Origin: Actinospica sp035552695
GTDB lineage: Bacteria > Actinomycetota > Actinomycetes > Streptomycetales > Catenulisporaceae
Direction: 5' to 3'
Length of the DNA: 64,000 bases
Assembly: GCF_035552695.1 (NCBI RefSeq)
Contig: NZ_DASZKT010000093.1
Span: forward strand, 82,059-146,058
Positions within the stretch are counted from its first letter, which is position 1. The number at the start of each line of letters is the position of its first letter. A model generated the notes under the pieces. It was given only the letters and a program-made list of their open reading frames with translations. It had not been told where the DNA came from and did not search any database. Below, in pieces: positions 44,037 to 51,649 of the stretch. The translations under genes and the position numbers were made by a program.

Positions 44037-44988
44037 CGTAGGTCACCCACTTCCGCGCGGTCGCGAAGTACACGGCCGTGAACAGGCCGATCACCAGGAA
44101 CAGCAGCCAGGCCATCGCCGAGGCGTAGCCCATCTGCAGACTGCCGAAGCCCTTCTGGTACAGGTAGAGCGTGTAGAGCAGCGTCGATCCGACCGGTCCG
44201 CCGAGGCCGTTGCTCACGACGTAGGCCGGCGTGAAGGTCTGGAAGGCGTTGATGGTCTCCAGCACCAGGTTGAAGAAGATCATCGGCGACAGCAGCGGCA
44301 GCGTGATCTTGAAGAAGGTGCGCAGCGGGCCTGAGCCGTCCAGCGAGGCGGCCTCGTAGACGTCCCTCGGCAACTGCTTGAGCCCGGCCAGGAAGATCAG
44401 CATCGGGGTGCCGAACTGCCAGGCGGCCAACAGGATCAGCGTCCACAGCGCGGTCGAGGGCTGGCCGATCCAGTCCGGGCCGTGGATGCCGAACACGCCG
44501 AGGAACTCGTTGAGCAGGCCCTGCTGCGAGAAGACCTGCTGCCACATCACCGCGACGGCCACCGAGGCGCCGAGCAGCGAGGGCAGGTAGAAGGCCGAGC
44601 GGTAGAAGCCGAGGCCGCGGATCTTCTTGTTCAGCAGGACCGCGACGATCAGCGCCGCGCCGAGCTTGAGCGGCACGGAGAAGACCACGTACTCGAAGGT
44701 GACCCGCACCGACTGCCAGAAGTTCGGATCCTGGAACAGCAGCCGGAAGTTCTCCAGGCCGATCCACTTGGGCGCGGTGAGCAGGTTGTAGTTCGTGAAC
44801 GACAGGTACAGCGAGTACGCCATCGGGATCAGCGTCAGGCCGAAGATGCCGATCAGCCACGGGGTCAGGAACGCGTAGGCGGCCCGGTTGTGCTTGTGCC
44901 GCTTGCGTTTGCGCGGCTTGCGGACGCGTTCGGCGGTGACGCTCGGACCGGCCGCGACGACGCGTTGGTCGGTGTGCACTGACGCCAT
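44029..44988 (-). CDS. ABC sugar permease, MalF type
   Basis: Inner-membrane subunit of 319 residues. After a basic N-terminus (RKPRKRKRHKHNR) come about six helices starting at AYAFLTPWLIGIFGLTLIP. The EAA loop is DVYEAASLDGSGPLRTFFKITLPLLSPM. First structural gene of the importer operon. ATG at 44988 has AGGAG eight bases upstream; an in-frame extension further 5' would run through the promoter described at 45092-45138 and is rejected. Confidence 0.93.
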   Translation of the reverse strand: MASVHTDQRVVAAGPSVTAERVRKPRKRKRHKHNRAAYAFLTPWLIGIFGLTLIPMAYSLYLSFTNYNLLTAPKWIGLENFRLLFQDPNFWQSVRVTFEYVVFSVPLKLGAALIVAVLLNKKIRGLGFYRSAFYLPSLLGASVAVAVMWQQVFSQQGLLNEFLGVFGIHGPDWIGQPSTALWTLILLAAWQFGTPMLIFLAGLKQLPRDVYEAASLDGSGPLRTFFKITLPLLSPMIFFNLVLETINAFQTFTPAYVVSNGLGGPVGSTLLYTLYLYQKGFGSLQMGYASAMAWLLFLVIGLFTAVYFATARKWVTYGD

Positions 44989-45091
44989 GGGATCTGCTCC
45001 TGGGACGGTTCGCTGAGCTGGGTTCGAGTTCTGCCATGAAATCCACGCACGGCGCCCGTCGATCCAGTACGTCCGTCCCAGGGATTCGTCT

Positions 45092-45138
45092 GGAAAGCGC
45101 TTGCCGAGCATTCTGGGGACGGCGACCTCTCATGTCAA
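45092..45138 (-). promoter_or_regulatory. ABC operon promoter with operator over the start site
   Basis: On the minus strand TTGACA (45138-45133) is followed after 17 bases by CAGAAT (45115-45110), a good sigma-70-type pair. Transcription should start near 45103, inside the near-perfect palindrome GGAAAGCGCTTGCC (45092-45105, central CG, one mismatched pair). That is the standard arrangement for repression by a LacI-type regulator. The palindrome shares the AGCGCT core with the intragenic repeats. Confidence 0.75.
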
Positions 45139-45169
45139 GAGGTCAGCACAAACTCTATGAGCAGGGCGA

Positions 45170-46309
45170 TTACCCGCCGGTTACCACGGTGTTTATACCG
45201 TGTTCCCGCGCCAGGTGGGCGGCGCCGAGCACGGTGGCGCGCTCGCCCAGTCTGCTGACCTCGACGTTCGTCGGCCAGCTGAGCGCGCGCAGGGTCTTCC
45301 GGACCCCGTCGGTGAGCAGCGGGTTGCGGCCGACCCCGCCGCCGAGGATCACCAGCCCGGGATCGAGCACGGCGGTGAGCGACGCGGCCAGTTTCCCGAC
45401 CTCGGACGCGTGCTCGGCGACCAGCGCCGCGCCCCGCGGGTGGCCGTCGGCGGCGAGCGCGAACAAGGCCTCCGGGTCGACCGGCAGCGGGCCGTCGCCC
45501 TCCCGCCACACGACGCCGACCTGCCGCATCAGGCCCGGCGAGCCGAGCCGCGCCTCCAGCGCCTCCTGGCCGGGCGGCCGCCCGGCCGTCCACGGGTACG
45601 CGAGGCGCGCGACCTCTCCGGCGGCCCCGTTGCGGCCGCGCACCAGCCGCCGGCCGATCACGATCCCGGCGCCGATCCCCACGCCGACCTGCAGGTACAC
45701 GAAGGTGTCCCGGGAGTGGCCGACGTCGCTCGGAGCTCCGTCGCCGCCGTCGTGCAGCTCGGCGATCGCGGCGCAGTTCACGTTGTTCTCGACGGCAACC
45801 GGCACGTCCCGGGGCAGCCGGAGCCCGGCGACGGCCTCGCCGACGCGCCGCGCGGTGACCGGGTCGGCGGCCGGATCCGGTAGCACCACGTCCGAGACGG
45901 CGACCACGGCGGTGCGCAGCGGCCCGTCCTCGGTCCGCCGGGACAGCGCCGCGCCGATCATCGACCAGGCCCGGTCGGGACGCGCGCTCTGGCCCTCGTC
46001 GAGCAGCGTGCCGTCCAGCGCGATCGCGCGGAAGGAGACCTGCGTGTGCCCGCGGTCCACGGCCAGCACGTACCCGGCCGCGCGGGAGAGCCGGTAGACG
46101 GCCGCGGACCGCCCGGTCACGCCGTACGCGGTGCCGTCCCGCTCCACCAGGCCCGCCGACTCCAGTTCGGCCATCGCCGTCGAGACGGTCGGCTTGGACA
46201 GCTCGCAGGCCGCCGCGAGCCGCGGGCGGGTAGCCCGGACGAACCGCGCGAGCTGCGCGAACACCTGGCCGGCGCTCTCGCTCAGCGGGCCGGGATCCGT
46301 AAAAGCCAT
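45170..46309 (-). CDS. ROK-family transcriptional regulator
   Basis: Protein of 379 residues. The N-terminal winged helix is visible at about 15-70 (ARFVRATRPRLAAACELSKPTVSTAMAELESAGLVER), and the C-terminal ROK sugar-kinase-like fold carries VAVENNVNCAAIAEL and GVGIGAGIVIGRRLVRGRNGAAGEVARL. The usual CxCGxxGCxE zinc motif of ROK proteins is not evident; the corresponding position reads PWTAGRPPGQEALE, so the zinc site may be lost. It lies upstream of the ABC operon on the same strand and diverges from the BadF-type kinase; a perfect inverted repeat between them is a likely operator. ATG at 46309 was chosen by the helix-turn-helix position. Confidence 0.88.
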   Translation of the reverse strand: MAFTDPGPLSESAGQVFAQLARFVRATRPRLAAACELSKPTVSTAMAELESAGLVERDGTAYGVTGRSAAVYRLSRAAGYVLAVDRGHTQVSFRAIALDGTLLDEGQSARPDRAWSMIGAALSRRTEDGPLRTAVVAVSDVVLPDPAADPVTARRVGEAVAGLRLPRDVPVAVENNVNCAAIAELHDGGDGAPSDVGHSRDTFVYLQVGVGIGAGIVIGRRLVRGRNGAAGEVARLAYPWTAGRPPGQEALEARLGSPGLMRQVGVVWREGDGPLPVDPEALFALAADGHPRGAALVAEHASEVGKLAASLTAVLDPGLVILGGGVGRNPLLTDGVRKTLRALSWPTNVEVSRLGERATVLGAAHLAREHGINTVVTGG

Positions 46310-46354
46310 CGCAGACCTTTCCTCATTCGTGATCCACCGGGAGGACGTTACCCC

Positions 46355-46394
46355 TTGACAGCCCCGGGGCTTCGTTAGTTTAGTGACTAACGAA
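46355..46394 (+). promoter_or_regulatory. Divergent control region with perfect inverted repeat (probable ROK operator)
   Basis: TTGACA at 46355-46360 is a consensus -35 box. TTCGTTAGT (46371-46379) and ACTAACGAA (46386-46394) form a perfect 9-bp inverted repeat around TTAGTG. A -10-like TTTAGT (46379-46384) lies within the repeat at 18-base spacing. A protein bound here would block the promoter of the plus-strand kinase operon and could also autoregulate the ROK gene, whose start is 61 bases away. Confidence 0.72.
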
Positions 46395-46534
46395 CCCGGG
46401 TGGGTCCCAGCCTCCCGGATCCTGCGCCACCGGCGCAGCCACCGCCTCGCACGGGGCGGGCCACGCACTCGATCCATGCACCGCCATCCGCCGCGCCCCG
46501 CGCGCGGCGGATCCGATGGAAAGAGGAGCACCCC

Positions 46535-47476
46535 GTGCCGGACCTGCTACCGGGCCCGATCTCAGGCGTCCGGGTGGGAATCGACGTCGGCGGCACCAAG
46601 ACACATCTGCGTGCCGTCGCGTCCCGCCTGCTCGCCGACCAGGTGTACTCCAGCGAGGGCTGGGTCCCCGCCGACTTCCGCCGCGCCGCCGGCTTTCTGG
46701 CCGAGCTGATCGCCCGGACGCTCCCGGGCGCCACGCCCCTCGCGATCGCGGTGGGTGCACACGGCTGCGAAAGCGCTGAGGACGGTGCGGCGCTCGGCCG
46801 CGAACTCGAACTGCTCGTCGGCGCCCCCTGTCTGGTGGTCAACGACGCCGAACTGCTCGCCCCCGCCGTCGGCCTCGGCGACGGCATCGGCCTGGTCGCG
46901 GGCACCGGCTCGGTCGCCGTCGGCCGGGACTCGGCCGGGCGGCCGGTGTACGTCGGCGGCTGGGGCTGGCTCTTCGGCGACGAGGGCAGCGCCCCCGGCC
47001 TGATCCGCGAGGCCGCCCGGGCGAGCCTCGCCGCGCGGGACCGGGGCGAGGACCCCGACCTGCTCGCCGCGCTGCTGCTGGACGCGTACCAGGTCAGCGA
47101 GGTGACGGACCTTCCGGACGCGATGGCCGCACATGCCGGTGCGCGCGAGTGGGGCAGCAGGGCAGCGCTCGTCTTCGATGCCCTGGAGGGCGGCTCGTCG
47201 GTCGCCGAAGCAGTGATCGAAGACGCGGCCGAGGCCCTGGCCCAGCTCATCGTGCAGGTCGCGGCCCGCGGCGTGGACCCGTCCGGCGTGGCTGTCGGCG
47301 GGGGAGTGATCCTCAACCAGCCGCGCCTGTACGACGCCTTCGTGCGGCGCCTCGCCATGCTGCTGCCCGACACGGCCGTGCACCGGCTCGACGTGCCGCC
47401 GGTTCAGGGCGCGCTGGTGATCGCGGAGCGGATGGTGCATGCCGGGGCGGGATTGGCCGAGGTCGAGGTCGCCTGA
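46535..47476 (+). CDS. BadF/BadG/BcrA-type sugar kinase (N-acetylglucosamine kinase-like)
   Basis: ASKHA-fold kinase of 313 residues. Phosphate-1 motif VGIDVGGTKTHLRAV is near residue 12, the catalytic-aspartate region VVNDAELLAPAVG near 105, phosphate-2 VAGTGSVAVGRDSAGRPVYVGGWGWLFGDEGS near 125, and the adenosine motif VAVGGGVILNQPRLYDAFV near 255. This matches eukaryote-like GlcNAc kinases, so an amino sugar or other hexose is a plausible substrate. GTG at 46535 has AGGAG seven bases upstream. First gene of a plus-strand catabolic run; its TGA overlaps the ATG of the next gene. Confidence 0.87.
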   Translation: MPDLLPGPISGVRVGIDVGGTKTHLRAVASRLLADQVYSSEGWVPADFRRAAGFLAELIARTLPGATPLAIAVGAHGCESAEDGAALGRELELLVGAPCLVVNDAELLAPAVGLGDGIGLVAGTGSVAVGRDSAGRPVYVGGWGWLFGDEGSAPGLIREAARASLAARDRGEDPDLLAALLLDAYQVSEVTDLPDAMAAHAGAREWGSRAALVFDALEGGSSVAEAVIEDAAEALAQLIVQVAARGVDPSGVAVGGGVILNQPRLYDAFVRRLAMLLPDTAVHRLDVPPVQGALVIAERMVHAGAGLAEVEVA

Positions 47477-48573
47477 TGAGCAGGCCACGTCCGCGCGTAG
47501 TGCTGATCGGGGTACACGGCCACGGCCGCGTCCACCTCGAGGGCCTGCTCGAACGCGAGCGCGACGGCGTACTCGAACTCTGCGGCGTGGCCGACAGACG
47601 CGATCCCGAGCTCGCAGACCACGAATTCGACACCGATCCTGTGCGCTTGCTGGAGAAGCTGCATCCTGATATCGCAGTGATCTCCACACCGATCCATACA
47701 CATTTGGAGATCGCTGAGGCCGCGCTACGAGTCGGCGCTCACCTGCTGCTCGAGAAGCCACCGGTAACGTCCGTTGCGGACCACTCCCGGCTGCTGGCAG
47801 CGGCCACGAACGCGGGTCGGCACTGCCAGGTCGGCTTCCAGGCCTTCGGTTCCTCCGCTGTCGATCAGCTCATTGCGAAGGTCCGCGGCGGTGAGTTCGG
47901 CGAGGTCGAGCGCGTTGCCATGTCAGGATGCTGGCGGCGTGGATACGAGTACTACAGCCGTTCACCGTGGGCGGGGAAGCGTCGGCTCGACGGCGTGACC
48001 GTCGCGGACGGCGTGTTGACCAACCCGTTCGCGCACGGGGTCGCGCTCGCGTTGCGCCTGGCCGGTGAGTATGTGCGGTCGGTGATGGCCGAGCCGTATC
48101 GCGCGTACGACATCGAGACCGACGACACCGCCTGCGCGCGTATCACGACGGACGGCGCGAGCGTGACACTGGCCGCGACGCTCTGCGCGGAGTGGGAATC
48201 AGAGCCCTACGTGCGCGTCTTCGGCACCCGCGGCACCGCGACGATCTGGTACACCGAGGACCGCCTGCTCAGCATCACGGCTGCCGGCGAGGACGAGCAG
48301 GTCGGCCACCGCGTGGCCCTCATCGACGACCTCATCGGGCATCTCGACGACGACCCCGCGCGCGACGTGCTGCGCTGCCCGCTGCGCTCGACCCGCGCGT
48401 TCACCGAGGTCCTCGAGGCGATCCAGCGCGGACCTGCGCCGCGCGCCATCCCAGTGGATCATTTAAGAGTGGGCGAGCGCGGCCGCACGGTCCCCGGTAT
48501 CGAGGACGCCGTCGCGCGCGCCGTCGCGACCGGAAGAGTGTTCAGCGAGCTCGACGGACTCTCCTGGGTCTGA
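47476..48573 (+). CDS. Gfo/Idh/MocA-family oxidoreductase (first copy)
   Basis: NAD(P)-dependent sugar oxidoreductase of 365 residues. N-terminal Rossmann domain VVLIGVHGHGRVHLEGL, where the usual GxGxxG reads GVHGHG. The catalytic-site motif is LLLEKPPVTSVADHSRLLAAA (EKP). The C-terminal beta-sheet domain includes VADGVLTNPFAHGVALALRLAG, where the histidine probably aids catalysis. It would oxidise or reduce a hydroxyl on a sugar or sugar acid. Overlaps the kinase gene; 23 bases before the next gene. Confidence 0.9.
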   Translation: MSRPRPRVVLIGVHGHGRVHLEGLLERERDGVLELCGVADRRDPELADHEFDTDPVRLLEKLHPDIAVISTPIHTHLEIAEAALRVGAHLLLEKPPVTSVADHSRLLAAATNAGRHCQVGFQAFGSSAVDQLIAKVRGGEFGEVERVAMSGCWRRGYEYYSRSPWAGKRRLDGVTVADGVLTNPFAHGVALALRLAGEYVRSVMAEPYRAYDIETDDTACARITTDGASVTLAATLCAEWESEPYVRVFGTRGTATIWYTEDRLLSITAAGEDEQVGHRVALIDDLIGHLDDDPARDVLRCPLRSTRAFTEVLEAIQRGPAPRAIPVDHLRVGERGRTVPGIEDAVARAVATGRVFSELDGLSWV

Positions 48574-48596
48574 CCGAATACGAAAGGCATCCCGGC

Positions 48597-50600
48597 GTGA
48601 CCGCGATCTACCTGCCGAGCCAGCACGCGAGCGTGCACGACCTGCCGCTCGACCCCGCGTCCCGCACGCGGGTCCTCGCCGACCTCGTCGCCGCGGCGAT
48701 CGAACACCAACAGCCCGACGGCAACTTCGAGGACCCGGCCGCGGACGACGACATCGGCGACATGTCCCTCGGCGTGATCTCGCTGCTCTGCCTCGCCTGG
48801 CACCGCGGCGACCGGCGCGACCGGCAGCTCATCGAGGCCGCCCGCAGGGGAGCGGACCATTTCCTGCGCGAACGCGTCTACCGCGCGGACAATCCCGGCG
48901 AGGCCTTCCTGCGTCGCCGGGACTCCGGCCTGCCCTACGCGCGCTACATGCCGGGAGATGGCGAGCACCCGTTCGGCGACTGGCCGAGCACGGTCTGGGC
49001 GCTGCTGCACGCCGTCAACATCATCGAACTCGGTGAAGGCCTGCTGACGCAGGAGCAGTACGCGCAGGTCACCGAGCTCGCCGTCGGCTACTGGAGCTGG
49101 CTGACCGAAGCGAGCATCTTCAACCCGCAGCAGACCGCGAACCAGGCGATCGGCTCGATCGCCGCCGCGCTGATGCTCGCCCGGCTCCTGCGCTGCAAGG
49201 ATCGGGCCGCGGAGGCCGAACAGATCGCCGCCGACGCGCGGCGCCTGTACCGCGACGAGATCCGCGCCGAACGCATCGTCGACCGCGGATTCGCGCTACC
49301 GACCGAACACGGCGCCGGCCACGACCAGAACTACGTGCCGATCTCGCTGACGTTCCTGGCCAAGGCCTATGCGGAGAGCGGCGAGCAGTGGTTCCTCGAG
49401 GACGGCGACGAGATCGCTCGGCACCTTGAGACTCGCCTTTCGGTACGCGGCTTCGACTTCGGCGGCCCGCGCTACAGCGAGCAGCACAGCGGCTACGAGG
49501 GAATGCCGGGCCTGCGATACTTCAGCCGGCGAATCGGCGCCGACCTGGGCCGATACCTCGGCGACCGGCGCTGCGCGTACACCTGGCCCGCGAAGAGCGG
49601 CGCCCCGAGCGGCCACTTCGCGTTCGCGACCGTCTGGCTGCTGCAAGACGATGAGGGGGAGTGGTTCCGGCGTGGTCCGGAGCCGCAGCAGACCCCGTAC
49701 TCCGTGCGCTCCGGCCGCACCTCGGTCACGTTGACGGCGAAGCTCACGCCGTACGTGATCGACGCGGCGGGCTCCGCCGTGATCGAGGCCGTCGCGGACC
49801 ACGAGCACGGCATCGGCCCGATCCTGCAGTACCCGGACGGAAGCAGGATGCTGCTGACGCGTCCGCTCGGCCCGATCCGTACGCGGGACGCGGTCGCGGG
49901 CGGGCTGTCGGCGAAGCTGGTGACCAAGGCGGTCGTGACGCGCGACCAGGTGATGGTGTCCGTGCGGCAACTCGTGGTCTGCGATGGAGAGCGCGTACAC
50001 CTCGTCACGGTCCTCGACCGCTCGGGCCTGCCCGCCGACGCCTCGCTGGACTTCCTCGCGGGCCTGCCGTACCTGGAGGCCGTCGACTCCCGCCAGCGGA
50101 AGATCCTCTCCGTTTCGCATGCCGCGGGCGCGGAGAGCGCTCTCTTCGCCCTCGGGATCCCGAATGCGGTCCTCGCCACGTCCGGCACGATCACCACCGG
50201 CCAACTGGCGATCCGCAGCGCGGGCAAGCTCCGCGTGATCAACCCGCCGGACGGCCCGACGTATTTCAACAGCCCGCGCACGATCGGCCTGACTCTGGAG
50301 CAGGTGTCGTTCGCGCTCGCGGACGACCCGCGCGGCTACGGCGACCCGGACAGCGGCTGGCACCGCGTGGCCGGGACGAACCTCGTCCTCGGCGGCGCGC
50401 TCTCCGACGCGCCCGCCGGACTGGCGGTCTTCGCCGTCTGCTACGGTCCGGCCTCGGACCCGGCTGCATATAGAGTCACGGCAGACGCCGCGCCGAACGG
50501 CGTGCTCGTCCACACCCCCGACTTCAGTGCCCTGATAGGCCACCCGTCCGGTGACGAGCATGGCGAGCCGATCCTCACCCTCACCCCGAGCGAGACGTGA
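48597..50600 (+). CDS. Protein of unknown function, probable (alpha/alpha)-barrel plus beta-sandwich carbohydrate-active enzyme
   Basis: Soluble protein of 667 residues that I do not recognise. No signal peptide. Residues 1-300 look like helical hairpins with aromatic and histidine residues at turns (WHRGDRRDRQLIEAARRGADH, PFGDWPSTVWALLHAVNI, TANQAIGSIAAALMLARLL, EHGAGHDQNYVPISLTFLAKAY), as in (alpha/alpha)-toroid lyases and hydrolases. Residues about 380-660 look like beta strands of a sandwich. That two-part plan is common in polysaccharide lyases and GH88/GH105/GH127-like proteins, but no family signature fits. Candidate catalytic residues are in HGAGHDQNY. Contains one GAGAGCGCTCTC palindrome. 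Placed between a Gfo/Idh gene and a PmoA-type gene, so it probably acts on the imported glycan. Confidence 0.8.
   Translation: MTAIYLPSQHASVHDLPLDPASRTRVLADLVAAAIEHQQPDGNFEDPAADDDIGDMSLGVISLLCLAWHRGDRRDRQLIEAARRGADHFLRERVYRADNPGEAFLRRRDSGLPYARYMPGDGEHPFGDWPSTVWALLHAVNIIELGEGLLTQEQYAQVTELAVGYWSWLTEASIFNPQQTANQAIGSIAAALMLARLLRCKDRAAEAEQIAADARRLYRDEIRAERIVDRGFALPTEHGAGHDQNYVPISLTFLAKAYAESGEQWFLEDGDEIARHLETRLSVRGFDFGGPRYSEQHSGYEGMPGLRYFSRRIGADLGRYLGDRRCAYTWPAKSGAPSGHFAFATVWLLQDDEGEWFRRGPEPQQTPYSVRSGRTSVTLTAKLTPYVIDAAGSAVIEAVADHEHGIGPILQYPDGSRMLLTRPLGPIRTRDAVAGGLSAKLVTKAVVTRDQVMVSVRQLVVCDGERVHLVTVLDRSGLPADASLDFLAGLPYLEAVDSRQRKILSVSHAAGAESALFALGIPNAVLATSGTITTGQLAIRSAGKLRVINPPDGPTYFNSPRTIGLTLEQVSFALADDPRGYGDPDSGWHRVAGTNLVLGGALSDAPAGLAVFAVCYGPASDPAAYRVTADAAPNGVLVHTPDFSALIGHPSGDEHGEPILTLTPSET
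50133..50144. repeat. GAGAGCGCTCTC palindrome inside the 48597-50600 gene
   Basis: Perfect 12-bp copy, read as Glu513-Ser-Ala-Leu, the same frame as the copies in the GH38 and Gfo/Idh genes. Confidence 0.8.
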
Positions 50601-50604
50601 CTTC

Positions 50605-51621
50605 ATGTCCGACCTCGAAGAACCCAGGCTCCGCGTCGCGGGACGTGTGGTCGCCGACTACGTCCTGGCCCCCGATATCGACCCGACCCTCGTCCCGCGC
50701 CCGTACCTCCACCCCGTGCGCACGCTGGCCGGCACCGTCGTGACGGACGTGCTGCCGGCGGACCACGAATGGCACCTCGGAGCGGGCCTGGCCATCGCCG
50801 ACGTCGCGGGCACGAACCTGTGGGGCGGACGCAGCTACGTGCACGGCAAGGGGTACATCCGGCTTCAGGATCACGGCAGCATCGAGCACGTGGTCTGGCA
50901 GCAGCACTCGGACAGCGTGCTCGAACACGACCTCATCTGGCGCGACCACGAGGGCGCCGAACTGCTCGCCGAACACCGCACCATATCCGCGTCGCCCGGC
51001 GCTACGCAGGACTCGTGGCTGCTCACCTTCGCCACCACGCTGACGAACGTCCGCCCGACCCCGGTCGAGATCCGCAGCCCCGCCACCAACGGACGCGGCG
51101 AAGGAGCGGGCTACGGCGGATTCTTCTGGCGTTTGCCCCCGACGCGGGACCTGACCATCGAGGCCCGCGACCCCCGCACCGCCGACCGCGCACGCGGCGA
51201 AGGCTTCGTCAACGGAAGCGCTCTCCCGGAGCTCACCGCCACCGGTACGACGAGCGGTGACGCGGGGAGTGCCGCCGCCGGGAGCGCCGCTGGAAGTGCT
51301 ACTGCCGGGAAGGCCGCTGGGAGTGGCGCAGCTGAGTGGACCGCCGCCGAGAGCGCCGCCACTGGGAGTGGCGCCGCAGGGAGCGCGACTGTCCGGAGCG
51401 CCGTCGCTGATAGTGCCGCCACCTCCGGTTCTACCTCTCGTTCGATCGTCGGCAAGCGGTTCGCCCTCACCTTCAGCGGTCTCGCCGGCGGCGACCGCTG
51501 GTTTGTCCGCGCCACCGAATACCCAGCCATTGGCATCGCCTTCGCCTACAACCGCGTCCTCGTCCTCGATCCAGGCGGCGCGCTCTCCCGCACGTTCAGC
51601 GTCACCGTGGCCGACGCATAG
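50605..51621 (+). CDS. PmoA/DUF6807-family protein with inserted Gly-Ser-Ala repeat
   Basis: Soluble beta-sandwich protein of 338 residues. Family signatures are RPYLHPVRTLAGTVVTDVLP near residue 31, DHEWHLGAGLAIADVAGTNLWGGRSY near 53, and SPATNGRGEGAGYGGFFWRLP near 152. PmoA/DUF6807 genes are common in actinomycete glycan loci next to Gfo/Idh genes; no activity is firmly established, and the name is historical. Residues about 221-272 are a low-complexity GSAAA-type repeat that splits the C-terminal strands from the core and is not expected in the family. ATG at 50605, four bases after the previous stop. Confidence 0.85.
   Translation: MSDLEEPRLRVAGRVVADYVLAPDIDPTLVPRPYLHPVRTLAGTVVTDVLPADHEWHLGAGLAIADVAGTNLWGGRSYVHGKGYIRLQDHGSIEHVVWQQHSDSVLEHDLIWRDHEGAELLAEHRTISASPGATQDSWLLTFATTLTNVRPTPVEIRSPATNGRGEGAGYGGFFWRLPPTRDLTIEARDPRTADRARGEGFVNGSALPELTATGTTSGDAGSAAAGSAAGSATAGKAAGSGAAEWTAAESAATGSGAAGSATVRSAVADSAATSGSTSRSIVGKRFALTFSGLAGGDRWFVRATEYPAIGIAFAYNRVLVLDPGGALSRTFSVTVADA
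51265..51420 (+). repeat. Degenerate 15-bp tandem repeat encoding GSAAA pentapeptides
   Basis: About ten units of the type GGGAGTGCCGCCGCT encode variants of Gly-Ser-Ala-Ala-Ala inside the PmoA-family gene. Units have drifted (GAGTGGACCGCCGCC, GGGAGCGCGACTGTC), so the array is not new. Length in multiples of 15 keeps the frame. Confidence 0.8.
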
Positions 51622-51649
51622 TTTCGGATACTCCCGTATGCTTTCGGTT

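Noticed and set aside
46310..46531. Upstream extension of the ROK regulator start
   Set aside because: It would run through the divergent promoter and inverted repeat, and the helix-turn-helix lies at the normal place when starting at 46309.
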